From Apostichopus japonicus (Eukaryota > Echinodermata > Holothuroidea > Aspidochirotida > Stichopodidae): DNA of 64,000 nucleotides. This document shows positions 49,168 through 62,500 of this stretch, piece after piece. Below the pieces are notes generated by a model. It was not told the origin of the DNA, searched no databases, and saw nothing but the letters and a program-made list of their open reading frames with translations. The DNA lies in NCBI RefSeq assembly GCF_037975245.1, contig NC_092570.1:8741001-8805000 (forward strand). Direction: 5' to 3'. The number at the start of each line of letters is the position of its first letter. Position 1 is the stretch's first letter. The translations under genes were made by a program, and so were the position numbers.

Positions 49168-52100
49168 CTATTTCTTTTTCTTTTCTGATTTTAAGCCATC
49201 ATGCAGTGCAGTGACATCCATCAAAAAGTTTTCACCGACTAATTCACCATTTTCGTCGAACCAACAGCCGACCGACTTTGTAAAGGATGACTCCTGTCTT
49301 AAATTATTCTGATTATCTTCAAATAAGAGTGAGAGTGTGTACATGTCGTCAAATCTAAAAGAAAAAGAAAGAGAGTTTGTTTATGAATGCTATCTTTCTG
49401 TGAAAGACTCGGATGAATGATGCTTAAAAGTTTGTTAACTTTCTGTTACCTAATTAGTAATGAGACCATTTCTTAATTTTATCGTAACATAGTGGAGTGT
49501 AAGCTCAGTGGTTAATGCCTGTGCCTTCCAAGCATAAGGTCCCCAGTTTGAGTCACTCCAAGATTAATGTATGTTGTCCAGTTACAGAGTTGTTGACAAT
49601 TGACAATTCATAATCATGGATGTTAAATATGAATGTAAGAGACTGACTTCGGTCAGCTTGCGACTTTGATAAGCCAATGAGGCTTCTTCCCGAGTTCCTG
49701 CTTGCAGGAGGATCTAAAATACATACATACATACATACAAATATTCTACATTACCGTAGATTCATGCATACACATAGTCATTCTGTAAGTAGTCATTCCA
49801 TTACTAAACCAATCAATTAAATAAGTAGTAAAATATCCTCTCTTCAAGGATGTTACATAATCTTCAACTATTTTTTTTTAAAGTGTTTTGTTTTACCATT
49901 TTGCTTTTACCTCCAATCTATTATCTGGCAATGCCACTGGGTCAGTTTGTTGTACACTATCCTAACATTATACATGTCATTGGTGTGTTTCAAGTAACAC
50001 AAATATTTTATTCTGACTACACTGTTTAATCTACTGGTATCATAGATTTAACTTGCTTAATGTTATGATGAGAGCAGATTTAAGATATAGATTATTAGAT
50101 TGCACTATTTAGAATGATTCATAGTTAGTTGTATACTGCAGTAATACTTGAATCATAGAAGTACTTGCAACATATTAAACATGGAAAGGTTGAACAATTA
50201 CTACATACATTTTGATGATAGCTCAAACAACCATTAAGTCTACTATTTACCTTTTCATACAAGAGTCAATAGTCCAGACTTTATCCGGGTCTACACCTGC
50301 TTGATCCTTCTGATGTACAATCAGAAAGTGGTTTCTCTCGACGTAGGTCGTATAAAGGGTGAGTACTCCCATTAATACAAAATAAGTAAGAAAACATTAA
50401 GGAAAAGTCATTCAGAGTGTAGGGTAAGAATTATAGCAGGAAAAAAAAACATAGTAAATATAGATGACAAGTCTTAGCAGGTACATAGCCATGAACTGAT
50501 AGATTAACAGGTAAGAAACCATGACTTGATAACAGTAACAGCTGAACTCGATAACAAATAAAGGGAAATACCCACAAACTGTATGTAGTACACATGACTT
50601 GATACAAATGTTTGGTTGTTAGTGTCCAAGTATTTGCTATTGCAAAAATGTGTTTGGGGAAGCTTCTGAAATTTACCTTCCCCTGGAGGTAGTTGATTTT
50701 AATCTACTACCTGGTAACTCAATGATGTTTATTATATCTTGCACATTGAATGTGGTTGTAAAACAATTCAAAGAGATAGCACGATGAATTATATTATAAT
50801 CTTTTAAAACTTGACATCAACTTTTAATAGCAAAGGATATGACACAACGCACACTAAAAGAACGAGACGTGATTCTGGAAATGGCCTGAGGAAGTCGTAG
50901 ACCAGAGCTGTAGCAGCAAACAGGCAAGCTACAGTACATATCACAAGACGCTGGTCCATCAATGTGTGATTTTCATCATACTTAAAGTGCTTGGTCATTA
51001 TCTGTGTAAGTAGAAAAGAGAACAGAAAGAAAGGAAAAATCATCTGAATAAAACAAATAACTGATCTATTTTGTATATAAGATACCACATCATTTCTAGA
51101 TGTCACACAGTGGAAAAAACCATAAAGTCTAGCTAGACCACTGAATGCACACCATTTCTTCACTTGTTGCCACAAATTCTGGAAAAAGGCTTCATTGTCC
51201 CAGAGGAAAACTTTAAATGGTTTCTTTTATTTTTAATTAATACCTTGCTCTCTTGTCCAATTGTGCAAGTTTATGATTTACAACACTTGTTTTTATACTG
51301 ACATTTATAGTCCAGATTAGGGCCAATGACATCATAAATGTCTTAGGGATGTAATCTTGTAAAACATGAAAAAAGAACATCCACTCACATTGCCACAATT
51401 TACTTTATTATTTGATATAAAAGAACATCCTGTCTTGCAGACAATAGGATCATAGAATCGGTTGTGCAAGTTAAAAAAACAACCTGGTCAGGACAATAGA
51501 TGCTTTGTTAATTTTGAGTCGTGCAAACCAAAGTGGCCTTACCATTCTAACAGCATCATCAAGAGCGTTCTTTACAGTAGTAGCATTCCACTTATCTACC
51601 TTGACTGGTTTCCCATCCTCTGACCACTAAGGAACAAAAACAAATAAAATTATGTTAATCACCATATTAATAGCATATCATGATATTTCTATGTGGTCCA
51701 TTTATGTTAGTCACCCAAGCTTTAACAGATGGAGACCATGGATGACAATATGACAGTGATGTTAGAAGACAACAATATGTTCCACACAATCTGTTGCTCT
51801 CAATTACCAAAAGGGTTTTATTGTTAGACCAAAAGCTGTTACTGGACTGACTGAGTAGGGGTCAGTGATATTGAATCTGCATATGTTTTGAACATGCTTA
51901 GTTTCCTTATTATACTTTTCTTTGAAATGAGATACACTTGGAAAGGTGTTTGCTAAAGGACTATCTTAGTATCAGTATGAAAGTTAAATGTTTAATATTG
52001 AAGATCTCTTCTTCTCCTTATGGAGTTATGGTGTTGGGGAGGTGGGTTTTATAATTTACTGCACAAAATTTACCGTAGCCCTAGATTGTTTAAAGTTATC

Positions 52101-53298
52101 CAATTCTGCCACAAACAACCCCTTCATTGATCAGTAGAAGGTATGCCTCTAGGCTATATACTGCATGAAATGTAAGTATAGCTCAGATAAACAATTTTAA
52201 GTTTTAGGCTTGTATGGCACTAGTCTGTATGATACATGCATATCCATAAACCTGTAGAACATGCAATTTTCATGGAACCTCCTTTGAAATTTACAAAAGC
52301 TAGACAATTGTCACATAACTAAACAAAGTTACATTTTTATTTCTTTCCTTTATTTCAACTGATAATTTAACCAGTTTCATGATCAGAGAATAGCAAATAG
52401 AAAACACCATTTGATTGTTCAGAAATTCAATACCATTCACTGAGGCTGTGAGTAAGAATATGGCACAGCTGTAACTACAGCCTACTGGTTTGCTGCTGGG
52501 TATTTAATTGTTCAAAGCCCTCAGCTTCGATTGTAGGAATTGTAGATTTCGTCACGTGGGTTTGTGCCTTCTTATGTGACTCATGTACGAATATAACAGT
52601 AAAGTTCGCATGCTCCAGTTACATTAACACATGCTCAGTATGAATGTAGTTGCACCCTTGAACAGATACAACGCAGTTAACTTGACTACTTCATTAAGTG
52701 GTAATTTTTAGATTGCCCTCTATTTTCCCTAATTACAAATATATACTTCTAGAATGATAATGATTGAACTGTTACCAAAACCATTCTTAGTCCCTTACAA
52801 TTTCCTAATACTTTGTAATTCATTAGTAAGTTTTTGTGTTTTTGTATACTTTTGCATTAAAATGCTTCCAAAATTAAATGTTTGTCTAAAAGAATGATAT
52901 TATGCCCATTAATTACACACTATACTATAGTCGGGAAGTACATACGTTCGATGATGATCTGGATTGAACGATGATTAAACATTTAATCTTGCTAATGTGT
53001 ACGCAAAATCTCTTCAATCGAATAACCAATATAGGTTCTTAACTCGACATAGTTATTTTCATAGTTTTACTTAGGCCTTACTGCTTACACTTTCAGGCCG
53101 TGCCCTGGACTCAGTTTGAGCCTAGTCAATGAAGACCATAGAAAGGCATGCACTGTACTGTAACTTGTAAGTGCAACTGTAGCCTAAGCCAACAGCTGGA
53201 TAAGGGCTGAAGATATCAGGCCAATCATACAAAACGTTGAATTTAAACTCTCTCAACAAAAATACCTTGAAAACGTCTTCTACTCCTTTATCAGACAT
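49168..53298 (-). CDS. SPCS2: Signal peptidase complex subunit 2
   Basis: Five exons in gene order: 53266-53298, 51543-51626, 50841-51001, 50251-50385, 49168-49354; 199 residues (human 226, the difference being the vertebrate Gly/Ser-rich N terminus). SPCS2 is an accessory subunit of the ER signal peptidase, touching the translocon and stabilising the complex. Conserved parts are [29 protein letters not shown] and KRFDDMYTL. Two membrane spans lie at about 58-76 and 85-104, with a short lumenal hairpin and cytosolic ends. A lysine-rich tail ends the protein. Intron 3 (50840-50386) is AT-AC: exon 3 ends ...VVS, then ATATCCTTT; the next exon restores [13 protein letters not shown], matching human SYFVMMGILTIYT. 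A conventional GT-AG model fails there. It shares an upstream region with INTS4. Confidence 0.96.
49492..49740 (+). mobile_element. tRNA-derived SINE, copy 2
   Basis: It starts with a tRNA-like head: A box AAGCTCAGTGG at 49501-49511 and a B-box-like AGTTTGAGTCAC at 49545-49556. The body matches the minus-strand copy at 17412-17657 over its whole length, including ctgcttgcaggaggatct, and it ends in repeated ATAC units at 49720-49738. It lies in SPCS2 intron 4, against the gene's direction. Confidence 0.88.
50386..50840 (-). other. U12-type AT-AC intron of SPCS2
   Basis: On the minus strand the intron starts ATATCCTTT (the U12 AT-AC donor consensus) and ends with TTTTCCTTAAT, then AC 11 bases after the branch adenosine (about 50397). 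This matches the U12 branch consensus TTCCTTAAC except for its last base, and the spacing is in the known minor-spliceosome range. There is no usable AG near the acceptor, and the joined protein matches the family exactly across the junction. Confidence 0.93.
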
Positions 53299-53505
53299 GG
53301 CACTGGTTACAGAGATGAGATGATTATGATGTAAATAGTCGTATTATACGATACGATTTCTGTATGGTTTGATCTAGAGAGTAGGTAAATCAACGTGTCT
53401 TCAATACAAAGCTTCAGTCCGGATTGTCTATTTTTGTCTAGCAGATATTCCTCTTGCAGGTTGGACACATTTGCCATCTATGATGTTTGCCAGTCAAAAA
53501 GAAAA
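53299..53505. promoter_or_regulatory. Shared head-to-head promoter, SPCS2 / INTS4
   Basis: Only 207 bases separate the SPCS2 start codon (53298, minus) from the INTS4 start codon (53506, plus). Both 5' UTRs and both core promoters must fit here unless leaders overlap. No TATA box stands out on either strand, as is usual for bidirectional housekeeping promoters. Confidence 0.7.
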
Positions 53506-56500
53506 ATGGCTGCATCCACGAAAAAGAGAACGGCGGAAGAAGTAACTACCAGTATTACGGTCGTGGTAAATTGAGAATTTCTCTATTTGATATAACCTTA
53601 ACATAAATTGTAATGATCCTGAAAACTTGTCTTGGATTCTAAGTGAATTTCATGACTAAACTTTGAAGTCACATTTAATGGTCGCGGTACGATCGTTGAA
53701 GAAACCTCAGAAACTACAGAGATCAGTTTTGCGAGAAAATAATGAAACAGTGTCAAACTATGTCGCACTTACTAGCCTTTAGTTCGTGTGCTGCGTAGAG
53801 GGATGCGTCATATTATTCCTCCCGGAGCTGGACGCATAAAGGTTATCTGACTGTCATTGCACGGTTTTCAGAAGGTGTCCAAGACAAAATTTCACGTCAA
53901 ACAAAAGATGAACTATCCATAACGTTTTCAGATAGTTGACAGTTTATGCATTCCACTAACAAACCGATACTTCAATCTACACACTACTGTTATAGTTATT
54001 TAGTTAAAAATCACAATCATGGCGATGTACTGTTTTGCCAAAAGTTGGCCCATGCACAGAGAACAAGCAAATTAAAAATTCAGACAATATTTAGTCCCCT
54101 GTTTGTCAACCCATGGTCAGTTCAAAATATTAATCAGGGTAGGCTACATGCGCAAGCAAATGCATTGGCTGGACCACATTTCATTGCAAAAAGAAAAAAT
54201 ATAGGCTCCACAGTGAAGGCTTATAGCTAGACTCGGAACAGTCACAGGGATTGGGATGTTAATAAAGAACTAATAACCCAAGGGTATTTGTTAAATATGT
54301 CCTTCAAACAACTTGCTGTGTTATGCAAACTTTGTTTGAGAAAGATGGCAAAAGCCAGACTTTAAACATTGCCATGGGTAATGGTGCTAGGCTTACACTT
54401 ACAGTAGTGATTGCAGAAAAGACGTACAGTAGACCAGCATACATGTACAGCCTAATTAGGCACAGTTACAAATGGAAAGGTCAATACACCTGCCCGTGCA
54501 AGCGTCTGATTAATGTTATGGATAAGCAGAGCTAATGCTTTTCTCTGCATTTTTCATTCCCTAGAACCCTGTAAATGGGCCAATATTTTGTGATACAAGT
54601 ACACATTGTCTTGATTTTGAGATTATGAACTACACAATAGTATGATAAAAAGATTGTTCAGGCTGTGTAGCTTGAATGCATTTTCATGAGGCTTCTGGTA
54701 TTATTGTTGATTCAAATGCTATCACAGGATATTTTATATATTTTTGTATGAAATTTTGCTTGGCATTCATTGCAGGATGAGGCTAAACCTCCACCTATAA
54801 AGATAAGGATTTCATCAAAACCTTCATCTGCACCAAGTTACTCAGATCTTGGAACTGTGAGTAACTCTCAGGATGCCTTGAAGCTGTTATTGGAACTTGA
54901 GAGTAAGCCTCCCTCAAAAGAAACTCAAGCAGGTAATTAAAATGTGAGAGAAAGACAGAAGAAGAGCATAAACCAAGTATGACATGTTAGATATCTAATT
55001 AGATACACTACTGACGTGTAACAGTTTATCTAGTTGATATATAAAACTTACATCTCTTCTCACTTCAAAGACTTCTGCTTCATTCAATTTACTTGCCATT
55101 CAATCAATCAACTGTAATAATCATTTCTCTCATGGTACGATCATACTGACATTACTGTAACAATTTTCCTTCTCTTATCCTGTCTTTATGTCATAAAACC
55201 ACTTTGCAATGAACTGAAATAATTGTTTTGGTTAGTGTTAGGTGATTGTAGTACACTAATTTGCATATACTCAAGGAAACACTGATCCAGTATCACATTG
55301 CAAACTGCTATACAAAATGGTTCAATTGCTACACCAGTGCAAAGATGTATATTATTGATTTAACACAGGAAGTACAGTATTATACAGTACAGACACATTC
55401 CAGAGCCTTATTGCCTGAGTACTCTCTTATTCCCTGTGTACTATCTCATTCCCTGAGTACTATCTCATTCCCTGAGTACTATCTTTTTCCCTGAGTACTA
55501 TCTTATTCCCTGAGTACTATCTATCTCATTTCTTTTAACTCCAGAGAACGTGATTCCAGCTCTGTTGGAGTATTACAGTAAAGAATCAAATTCTGCTGTC
55601 AGGGCAAAGATTGTGATGATGCTCGCAGATTTCTCTCGGACACCAGGATATGATGCACTGCCACTAGCTGAAGATGTATTAAGGTTGCTAGCACATGAAA
55701 GTAAGTTCTCTTGAACTATTTAGCATAAATCAAAAGCATGTTGAAATATATCTCATTAGAATAAGACATATCATTTAGTAAGTTTATTAGAACTATAAAT
55801 ACCCTGCATGTGCAGGTTTGAATTGTGTCATACCAGCATGGATTTTGTGCGATGAAACTCTATTTGCTATAGTTATTGATTGTGTTGGTCAGATATATTA
55901 ACTTTGACCACAATGTAAGGGTTTAGGGTAAAGGGTTTATATTTAAATGGTTAACATACAAAACTCAGCAATGTTTTTATTGAGATTCGTTCTTCTGTTA
56001 CTTCATCGTGAAGTGAAGAACCTAATATTTATTAACAAAGTTAATACACAGTAAGGAAAATATCAAGTCTTGCTGACTTACCATTCAACATCCATTTAAT
56101 GCCACCTTATCATTGTATGTATTTCATTATTTGAAGTGCATCTTTTATCCCACTTTTGGCCTTTGTCAATTCTGTGGCTAAATGATGAAGATTTGTTTTT
56201 TTCCCCTTCACTTGCAGAGTCTCACAAGGTAATGTCTGAATTAGTGAAACTGCTGAATGTGATCGGCAAAGCTCTAGCAGGATGTACAGATCTACATCAG
56301 CAACTAGTGAAAGCAGCCAAAGAGGTTTGATTCTATTTATAGTTATTTAACATTAATGGGTATACCCGGTTATACCCATTAGAGGCCCCAGAGGCCCTGA
56401 AATATAAAAACTAGAAGTAGAATAAAATTATATAATCATTATAAAAATAATATAGAATACAAACGTAAACATTAAGACGAAAATCAAAATTCAAAAAAAT

Positions 56501-59500
56501 AATAAAAACTTGATAATGGCATATAATACAACATGGAACAATCAATGGAATAAGAAATTAATCATAAGAGATATGTATCTAATGGCAAGTTAAATTCAAA
56601 TAGGTATGGGGATGTATGAAGAACTAGCTATTACTATAGAGGAGGTATAAGAAATTAAGAATGTATTTAATAATTGCTATTACAATAGAGTAGGTATGAG
56701 ACTGTATTCAGTAATAGTTATCACAATAGAGGAGGTATGATACTGTATTTAGTAATCGCTGTTAAAATAGAGGATATATGTCCATTTAAAGAGTACTTGC
56801 TGTTACAATACCTAGAGGCTGTATGAGAATGAATACAATAGTAGGCCAGTAGCCATTGCAATTGAGTAGTAACAAGAATTTGTAAAGCATTAGCCATGTC
56901 ATAAAGTTCTTTGCTGTCTGTTCCATTTGGGAATGTTTTATTCTAATCACAAGAACAGTTCCCAGTGGAGTCCATGACCATATGATATCCAAATGAAACG
57001 ATCTGGTCCTTGTCTTTCATGATCTGTATGAGCTCAACTATACTAATCTAACATGTATCGAACACATTCAGTTGAATATTTCATTAGACTGTTGGAATTT
57101 CTTCATTAGTTGCTCTATAATTAATGAAAATTGTCTGGGTTATGGTTATTGCTGTTGAGATAGGAAAAGGTATTTGGTTGTAATCTACCAAAGGGATTCA
57201 ATTTATTGTCGGTTGTTCTTATTAAAAAAGGGATTTTTAAAATTGACTTGTTTCTTCATTTCAAAAGAATCTTGACGATTCGGGTCACCTTGTTAGATGC
57301 GAGTGTCTTTGTCTCATTGGTTCTTTGGCAACATCAGAGATGAATATTCATGAAGAGACTCAAGAGGCTTCAACATCATTGGTTCTTAGTGTCCAGGATC
57401 TACTTAGTATGTATACTACAGACCAAGACCCAAGAGTCAGGACTGCTGCATTTCAAGCCATGGTAAGTGGAACTATGTTTTCCTGAGTATATTGAAGGTC
57501 ACTCAATCATGTGTGTGAAATTATTAAATTAATTATGATATGTTAATACCACGTACATGTAACTAGAAGAAAGATTATAACCAACACAAAAGTGTATTGT
57601 TTCATGTTTAAATGTGACTTTCTGCTGTTTTTTGCTTTTGTAAAGATTTTTGCAACTGTAAGGCCTGAAGACAGATAGCTCTTGCCATTGGCTTACTATG
57701 TGAGACTTAATTGTTAGAGAAATAACCTTTACAAACCTTTGTTACTATGAAACAAAAGTGCCGACATAAATGTTTTCATTCATTAATGTTTTTTATACTT
57801 TTATGTTGTTTAAGTACAAATTTTAACTAACAAGTGTCTAAAATTAGTGTCACCATTGCATTAAAATGACTAACTTTTTCTTTTTAGTTATTACTTCATC
57901 AGAGGGGTCAGAAGCTCTCCCTTTCGTTATATAAGTCAGCCTGTGCTGCCCTAAAGGATGATTATGAAGGAGTACGCATTGCTGCTCTTAAACTCATTTG
58001 GACCCTGGCTCACCTCTATCCCGAAGAAATGATCGAATTACCCAGATCCGGGGAAGAGAAGGAATCCATCCGCCTCGTTGATGATGGGTTTGCTCAGATT
58101 TGTGATATGGTATGTACCATTGGATTGATAGTGGTGAAAAATGTACTCATGTTTCTTGATGATGGGATTGCTCAGGTTTCTTGATGATGGGATTGTTCAG
58201 GTTTGTGATATGGTATCTAACATTGTAGTGATAGGGCAGAAGAATGTATTCATGTTTTTGGTCTCGGTTTGCTCAGATTCTTGATATGGTATATACCATT
58301 GAAGTGATAGGGGACAAGAATGTACTCATGTTTTTGGTGATCAGTTTGCTGAGATTCTTGATATGGTATGTACCATTGGAGTGATAGGGGACAAGAATGT
58401 AATCATGTTTTTGGTGATCAATTTGCTCAGATTCTTGATATGGTATATACCATTGAAGTGATAGGGGACAAGAATGTACATGTGTTTTTGGTGATCAGTT
58501 TGCTGAGATTCTTGATATGGTATGTACCATGGGAGTGTAAGGGGTGAAGAATGTACTCATGTATTTGGTGATCAGTTTGTTCAGATTCTTGATATGGTAT
58601 GTACCATTGGCGTGGTAGGGGTGAATAATGTTGTAGTGTATGCAAAAGGTATGAAGTTGTGCAGAAATGAAATGAGTGTTAATAGAAAGATTGATCTGAA
58701 TGGAAAGATCTGTGGGACATTTACATTTCAACTTTTGGTACAATTCCTAAAAGGTGTGATATTTTTTCCTATTTTTTCTTCTTCAAATTTCAGGTCAATG
58801 ATTTGTCAGTAAATGTCCGAGCTAAGGCTGCAGGGCTGCTTGGATCATTACATTCAGTCAGTGTAAGATTCTTGGAACAAACTCTGGATAAAAAACTTAT
58901 GTCACAGCTCAGGGTAGGTAGCACAACTACTCTTGCTGACTGTTTGCTAATGGTTTCTAGACAATCTGTGATCATCAGGAATATAAGTCTGATGTTGGCA
59001 CATGCTGTACATTTGTTTAAAGCCACAGTGTATTAACTGTGACAGAGCAGCTAGTTTAGTTCTCAGCAGTTGTTAAAAGGGATATTCCTGTCATAGCCAA
59101 TGGTGATACTTATCTTAAATAGTAAAATATTCTGCATTGTTAGTTGCAAAATCCCATATCAGTATTTAGTAGCTACCTTGAGATATATGTTTGATTGGAT
59201 GTAACCTAATTTGACTGGCTAGACCCTCCTGTATTCCATGAAGTAGAGAATACGGTTGATCTGTGATGTTTTCATAGTAGATGATCTTCATTAGCTCTAT
59301 ACTCCTGTTATTATCATGTTAATTTATCCTTGAAAAGTAATACATTTGGAATGCTTACTCTGTCAATGTTCCCTGTATTAAGAATTTCATCTAAATGCAA
59401 CTTTTGTAGAAATTATGTAGGTATATGATATTTCCTCTCTGGGTAAATAATTTAAATTTGAATAAGAAATACATAAATATTTTCAGCTCAATTGACATGA

Positions 59501-62500
59501 TGACATCATTCATTCCATTTGCAGTTACCAGATGCATTTCACCAAATCTCACCAAATTTGAAGGAAAAAAATACTCTCTTTGTGATTAAAATTTAGTGAA
59601 AATGTGGTTTTAACCTTACAGGTTCAGAAAATTCCAGCAATTTTCGAAGTAATCAATTTTCATCACCAGAATATCCCTTTAATATCTAGTTGCTTCGAAC
59701 CAAGTGCAATTAGTAAAAAAAATTGTGATTTAGATGAGATGTACCAACTAGAGAAAATGGCATTAATACAAGAAATTAAAAAACACAAATGTGAAAGATT
59801 AATCAATCGGCTTCTGTTGTATTTATTTCAGAGAAAAACAACTGCTCACGAGAGACAGAAAGAGAAGTATGCCACAGGAGAATGGTCGTCGGGGCAGAAA
59901 TGGGGCGACGATGCCCCACGGGAAGACGTAGACCCGGAAACCATTAGCTGCATAAACCAGGGGGCTTGTGGGGCATTTGTACACGGATTGGAGGATGAAT
60001 TTTATGGTAAGCTGTGAGACCTAAGGTACTCTTAGAACATGGTAATTTCTATTGTCCAGAGAGGTAATACTGTAAATTAAAATTATTTTAGTAAGACATT
60101 GAGACATATTAGTGTGTAAGAGTGTTCCAATGGGGGAGGGGAAGGGGAGGAGGGAAGGTGGAAATGGGGAGGGGGTTTTAGTTGCTATTAGAAAAAGCTT
60201 GCAAAAGCACTTCATCAACATGTACTAGAACTGCGAAATGAAACTGGGGGGGGGGAGGGTGGGTGAGGGAAGGGAGAGGAAGGGGTGGTTCTGTTTGTTT
60301 TGTTTTTTTGGTTCTCTTTTCTAATTGTAAAGTTCTGTATTTTTTCAGGGAGTGTCACTACCCGACAAGCGCTATAGGGATTTTTAGTACAAGTTTTGTT
60401 TCTTATCTCCTTCTATGTCATATGTCATACTTATGTTATGATAGAACAAAAATAAATAAATGAAATGAAAATTAATTAGTTACATTATACATAGATGAAG
60501 TGAGAGGAGTAAGATGCCATGCTCATTTCGTTTTTCTTTTCATCTCAGAGGTCAGGACAGCAGCGGTGGATTCTCTCTGTGAGCTTGCTACCCAGTCTCC
60601 TTCCTTCGCGGTTCTCTCGCTGGACTTCCTGGTCGATATGTTCAACGACGAGATCGAAGCAGTGAGACTCAACGCCATCAATAGTCTGCGTAGGATCAGT
60701 CCTCACATCGTACTGAGAGAGGACCAGTTGGAAATAGTGCTGAGTGTTTTAGATGTAAGCACCCTTGAAACTGGGTAGTATTCATTTACAACATCGAGGT
60801 GTAGTTGCTTGAAGACTGTCACTTCCAAGTTGCTGTCAGTTCATGCCGAAAATGCAACTTTAACGGAAGGAATGGAGTCTTCATAGTCTTTAAGATCTTT
60901 ATAATGTCCCACTTTTTTGGGGGCAATTATTTTGGCTGTTTTGGAGTTCTGTTATTGAATTGTATAAGTTTATTTATGTCTTTCCAGCAAATTAAGTTAA
61001 CCTTTTTTTGTACTATTACAAAGTTGATGCAACAAAAGACAGTCTATGTTGTTGACTGTGGCTATAAACCTTACCATAAACACTTGTCATTCTGGTTACG
61101 CTGATCGACAAGGTCTGATTTAACTTTTGTATTTTTTCGTCAGGACTTTTCCAAGGAAATCCGAGAGGGTCTCCATGAAGCCCTGTGTACCATCCATCTC
61201 TCGACCAAGTCATGCCTGAATCGAGCTTTGCAGTTTCTGTTGAGGAATTTGAATAAATATCCACAGGATAGATTATCGATATGGAAGTAAGACGTTAATC
61301 TTCAATACTTATATTTCTACTTCTAACAGTACAGAAATGTTATACATGTGGTGGAACATTATGAAGAAATTTCTTCGAGAATGGCCGTGGAACATAGTTA
61401 AGAAGGTTCACATATGACTGTATGTTAGTAAACAGAGATGAGGAGGGAAACGAGGAAAGGGCTTAGCTTTAATTATGGGCTTGTATCGGTCCATGTAGCA
61501 TTGACTGGCCTGATGAGGTGTGGGAGGGGAGTTAGAATGGGTGCAGCCCTGGGTCCCAAAATGAGTTGAGGTGCGGGGGGGGGGGGGGTGGGATAGGTAA
61601 AAATTGAATGACAAATATTGTATTCTTATTTCCATAATATACTGAAGGACAGATGAAGAGTACTGAAGGCCCCAGTGTAGAATTGTCCTCTGGTCATGAT
61701 CTGACTCTCAAAGCCCCTGACCACCGAATACTTGGTTAAACTTTTATGATGTTGTTCAGTTCAGTTAATATCTGTGTGAAATATTCCAATTGTTGTGTAA
61801 TAAAGAACTTTCTAAATGTTACCCCTGGCAGTAAGAATTATATATGTGTTGGACCATTACAGTCACTCCTCTGCACTAGAAATTCTATGCACCAGAAATC
61901 ATGAATGCATTTGTAAACTGTTGGTAAAATCTTCCAAGTGAATTGAGTTTTGATGGATATATTCTTTGTGTCTTTCTATCATTTTCAGCTGTTTGAAGCA
62001 CCTTGGATCTAGTCACCCTAACCTGACACATAGCTTGGTACCAGAACTCCTAGGGACACATCCATTCTTTGATACTCCTGAGCCTGATATGGATGACCCT
62101 GCTTGTATCTTTTATGGAACTCAACAACTTGAATTTGATATTATAGTGTGGGAATTCATTGCATGTAGTGAAATAGTACTGTGTATAGGCCCTTCACATT
62201 CCTACTGAGTATTAGCATCATACTGAGTATGGCATCATACTGAGTATTAGCAAGGGGTCTAAAATTGCCACAATTGACCCAATTTTTGCACCACATGTAC
62301 TTCCATTCATGCTCTTCAACATGCAAGCCCCCCAAAAAACAGATCCCAATTGAAAACAGGTAAAAGTAGATGTTCTCTTGCTGCTTTTTGGCATTTTTCC
62401 TTAAGGAGAACAACCGGGCGGATGGATATAGACCCTAATAGGAATATGCCACCAATACTGAGTATGGTCATAATATGGGTATAAATTGAGTATGACATCA

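Noticed and set aside
49492-49560. A genuine tRNA gene
   Set aside because: The A and B boxes are present but the cloverleaf is not kept, and the sequence continues into a repeated body and tail found again at 17412.
50804-50840. Open frame running on past SPCS2 exon 3 to a KVDVKF end
   Set aside because: It is read-through into the AT-AC intron; splicing at 50840 restores the conserved span.
53946-54535. 94- and 70-codon frames in INTS4 intron 1
   Set aside because: No recognisable protein and no fitting splice sites; they lie within a well-supported intron.
58080-58620. CRISPR-like direct repeats
   Set aside because: Units are contiguous tandem copies with no spacers, in an animal intron.
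62105-62208. Extension of INTS4 exon 11 into IFYGTQQL...
   Set aside because: It departs from the family exactly at the U12 donor; exon 12 at 63229 restores the conserved reading.
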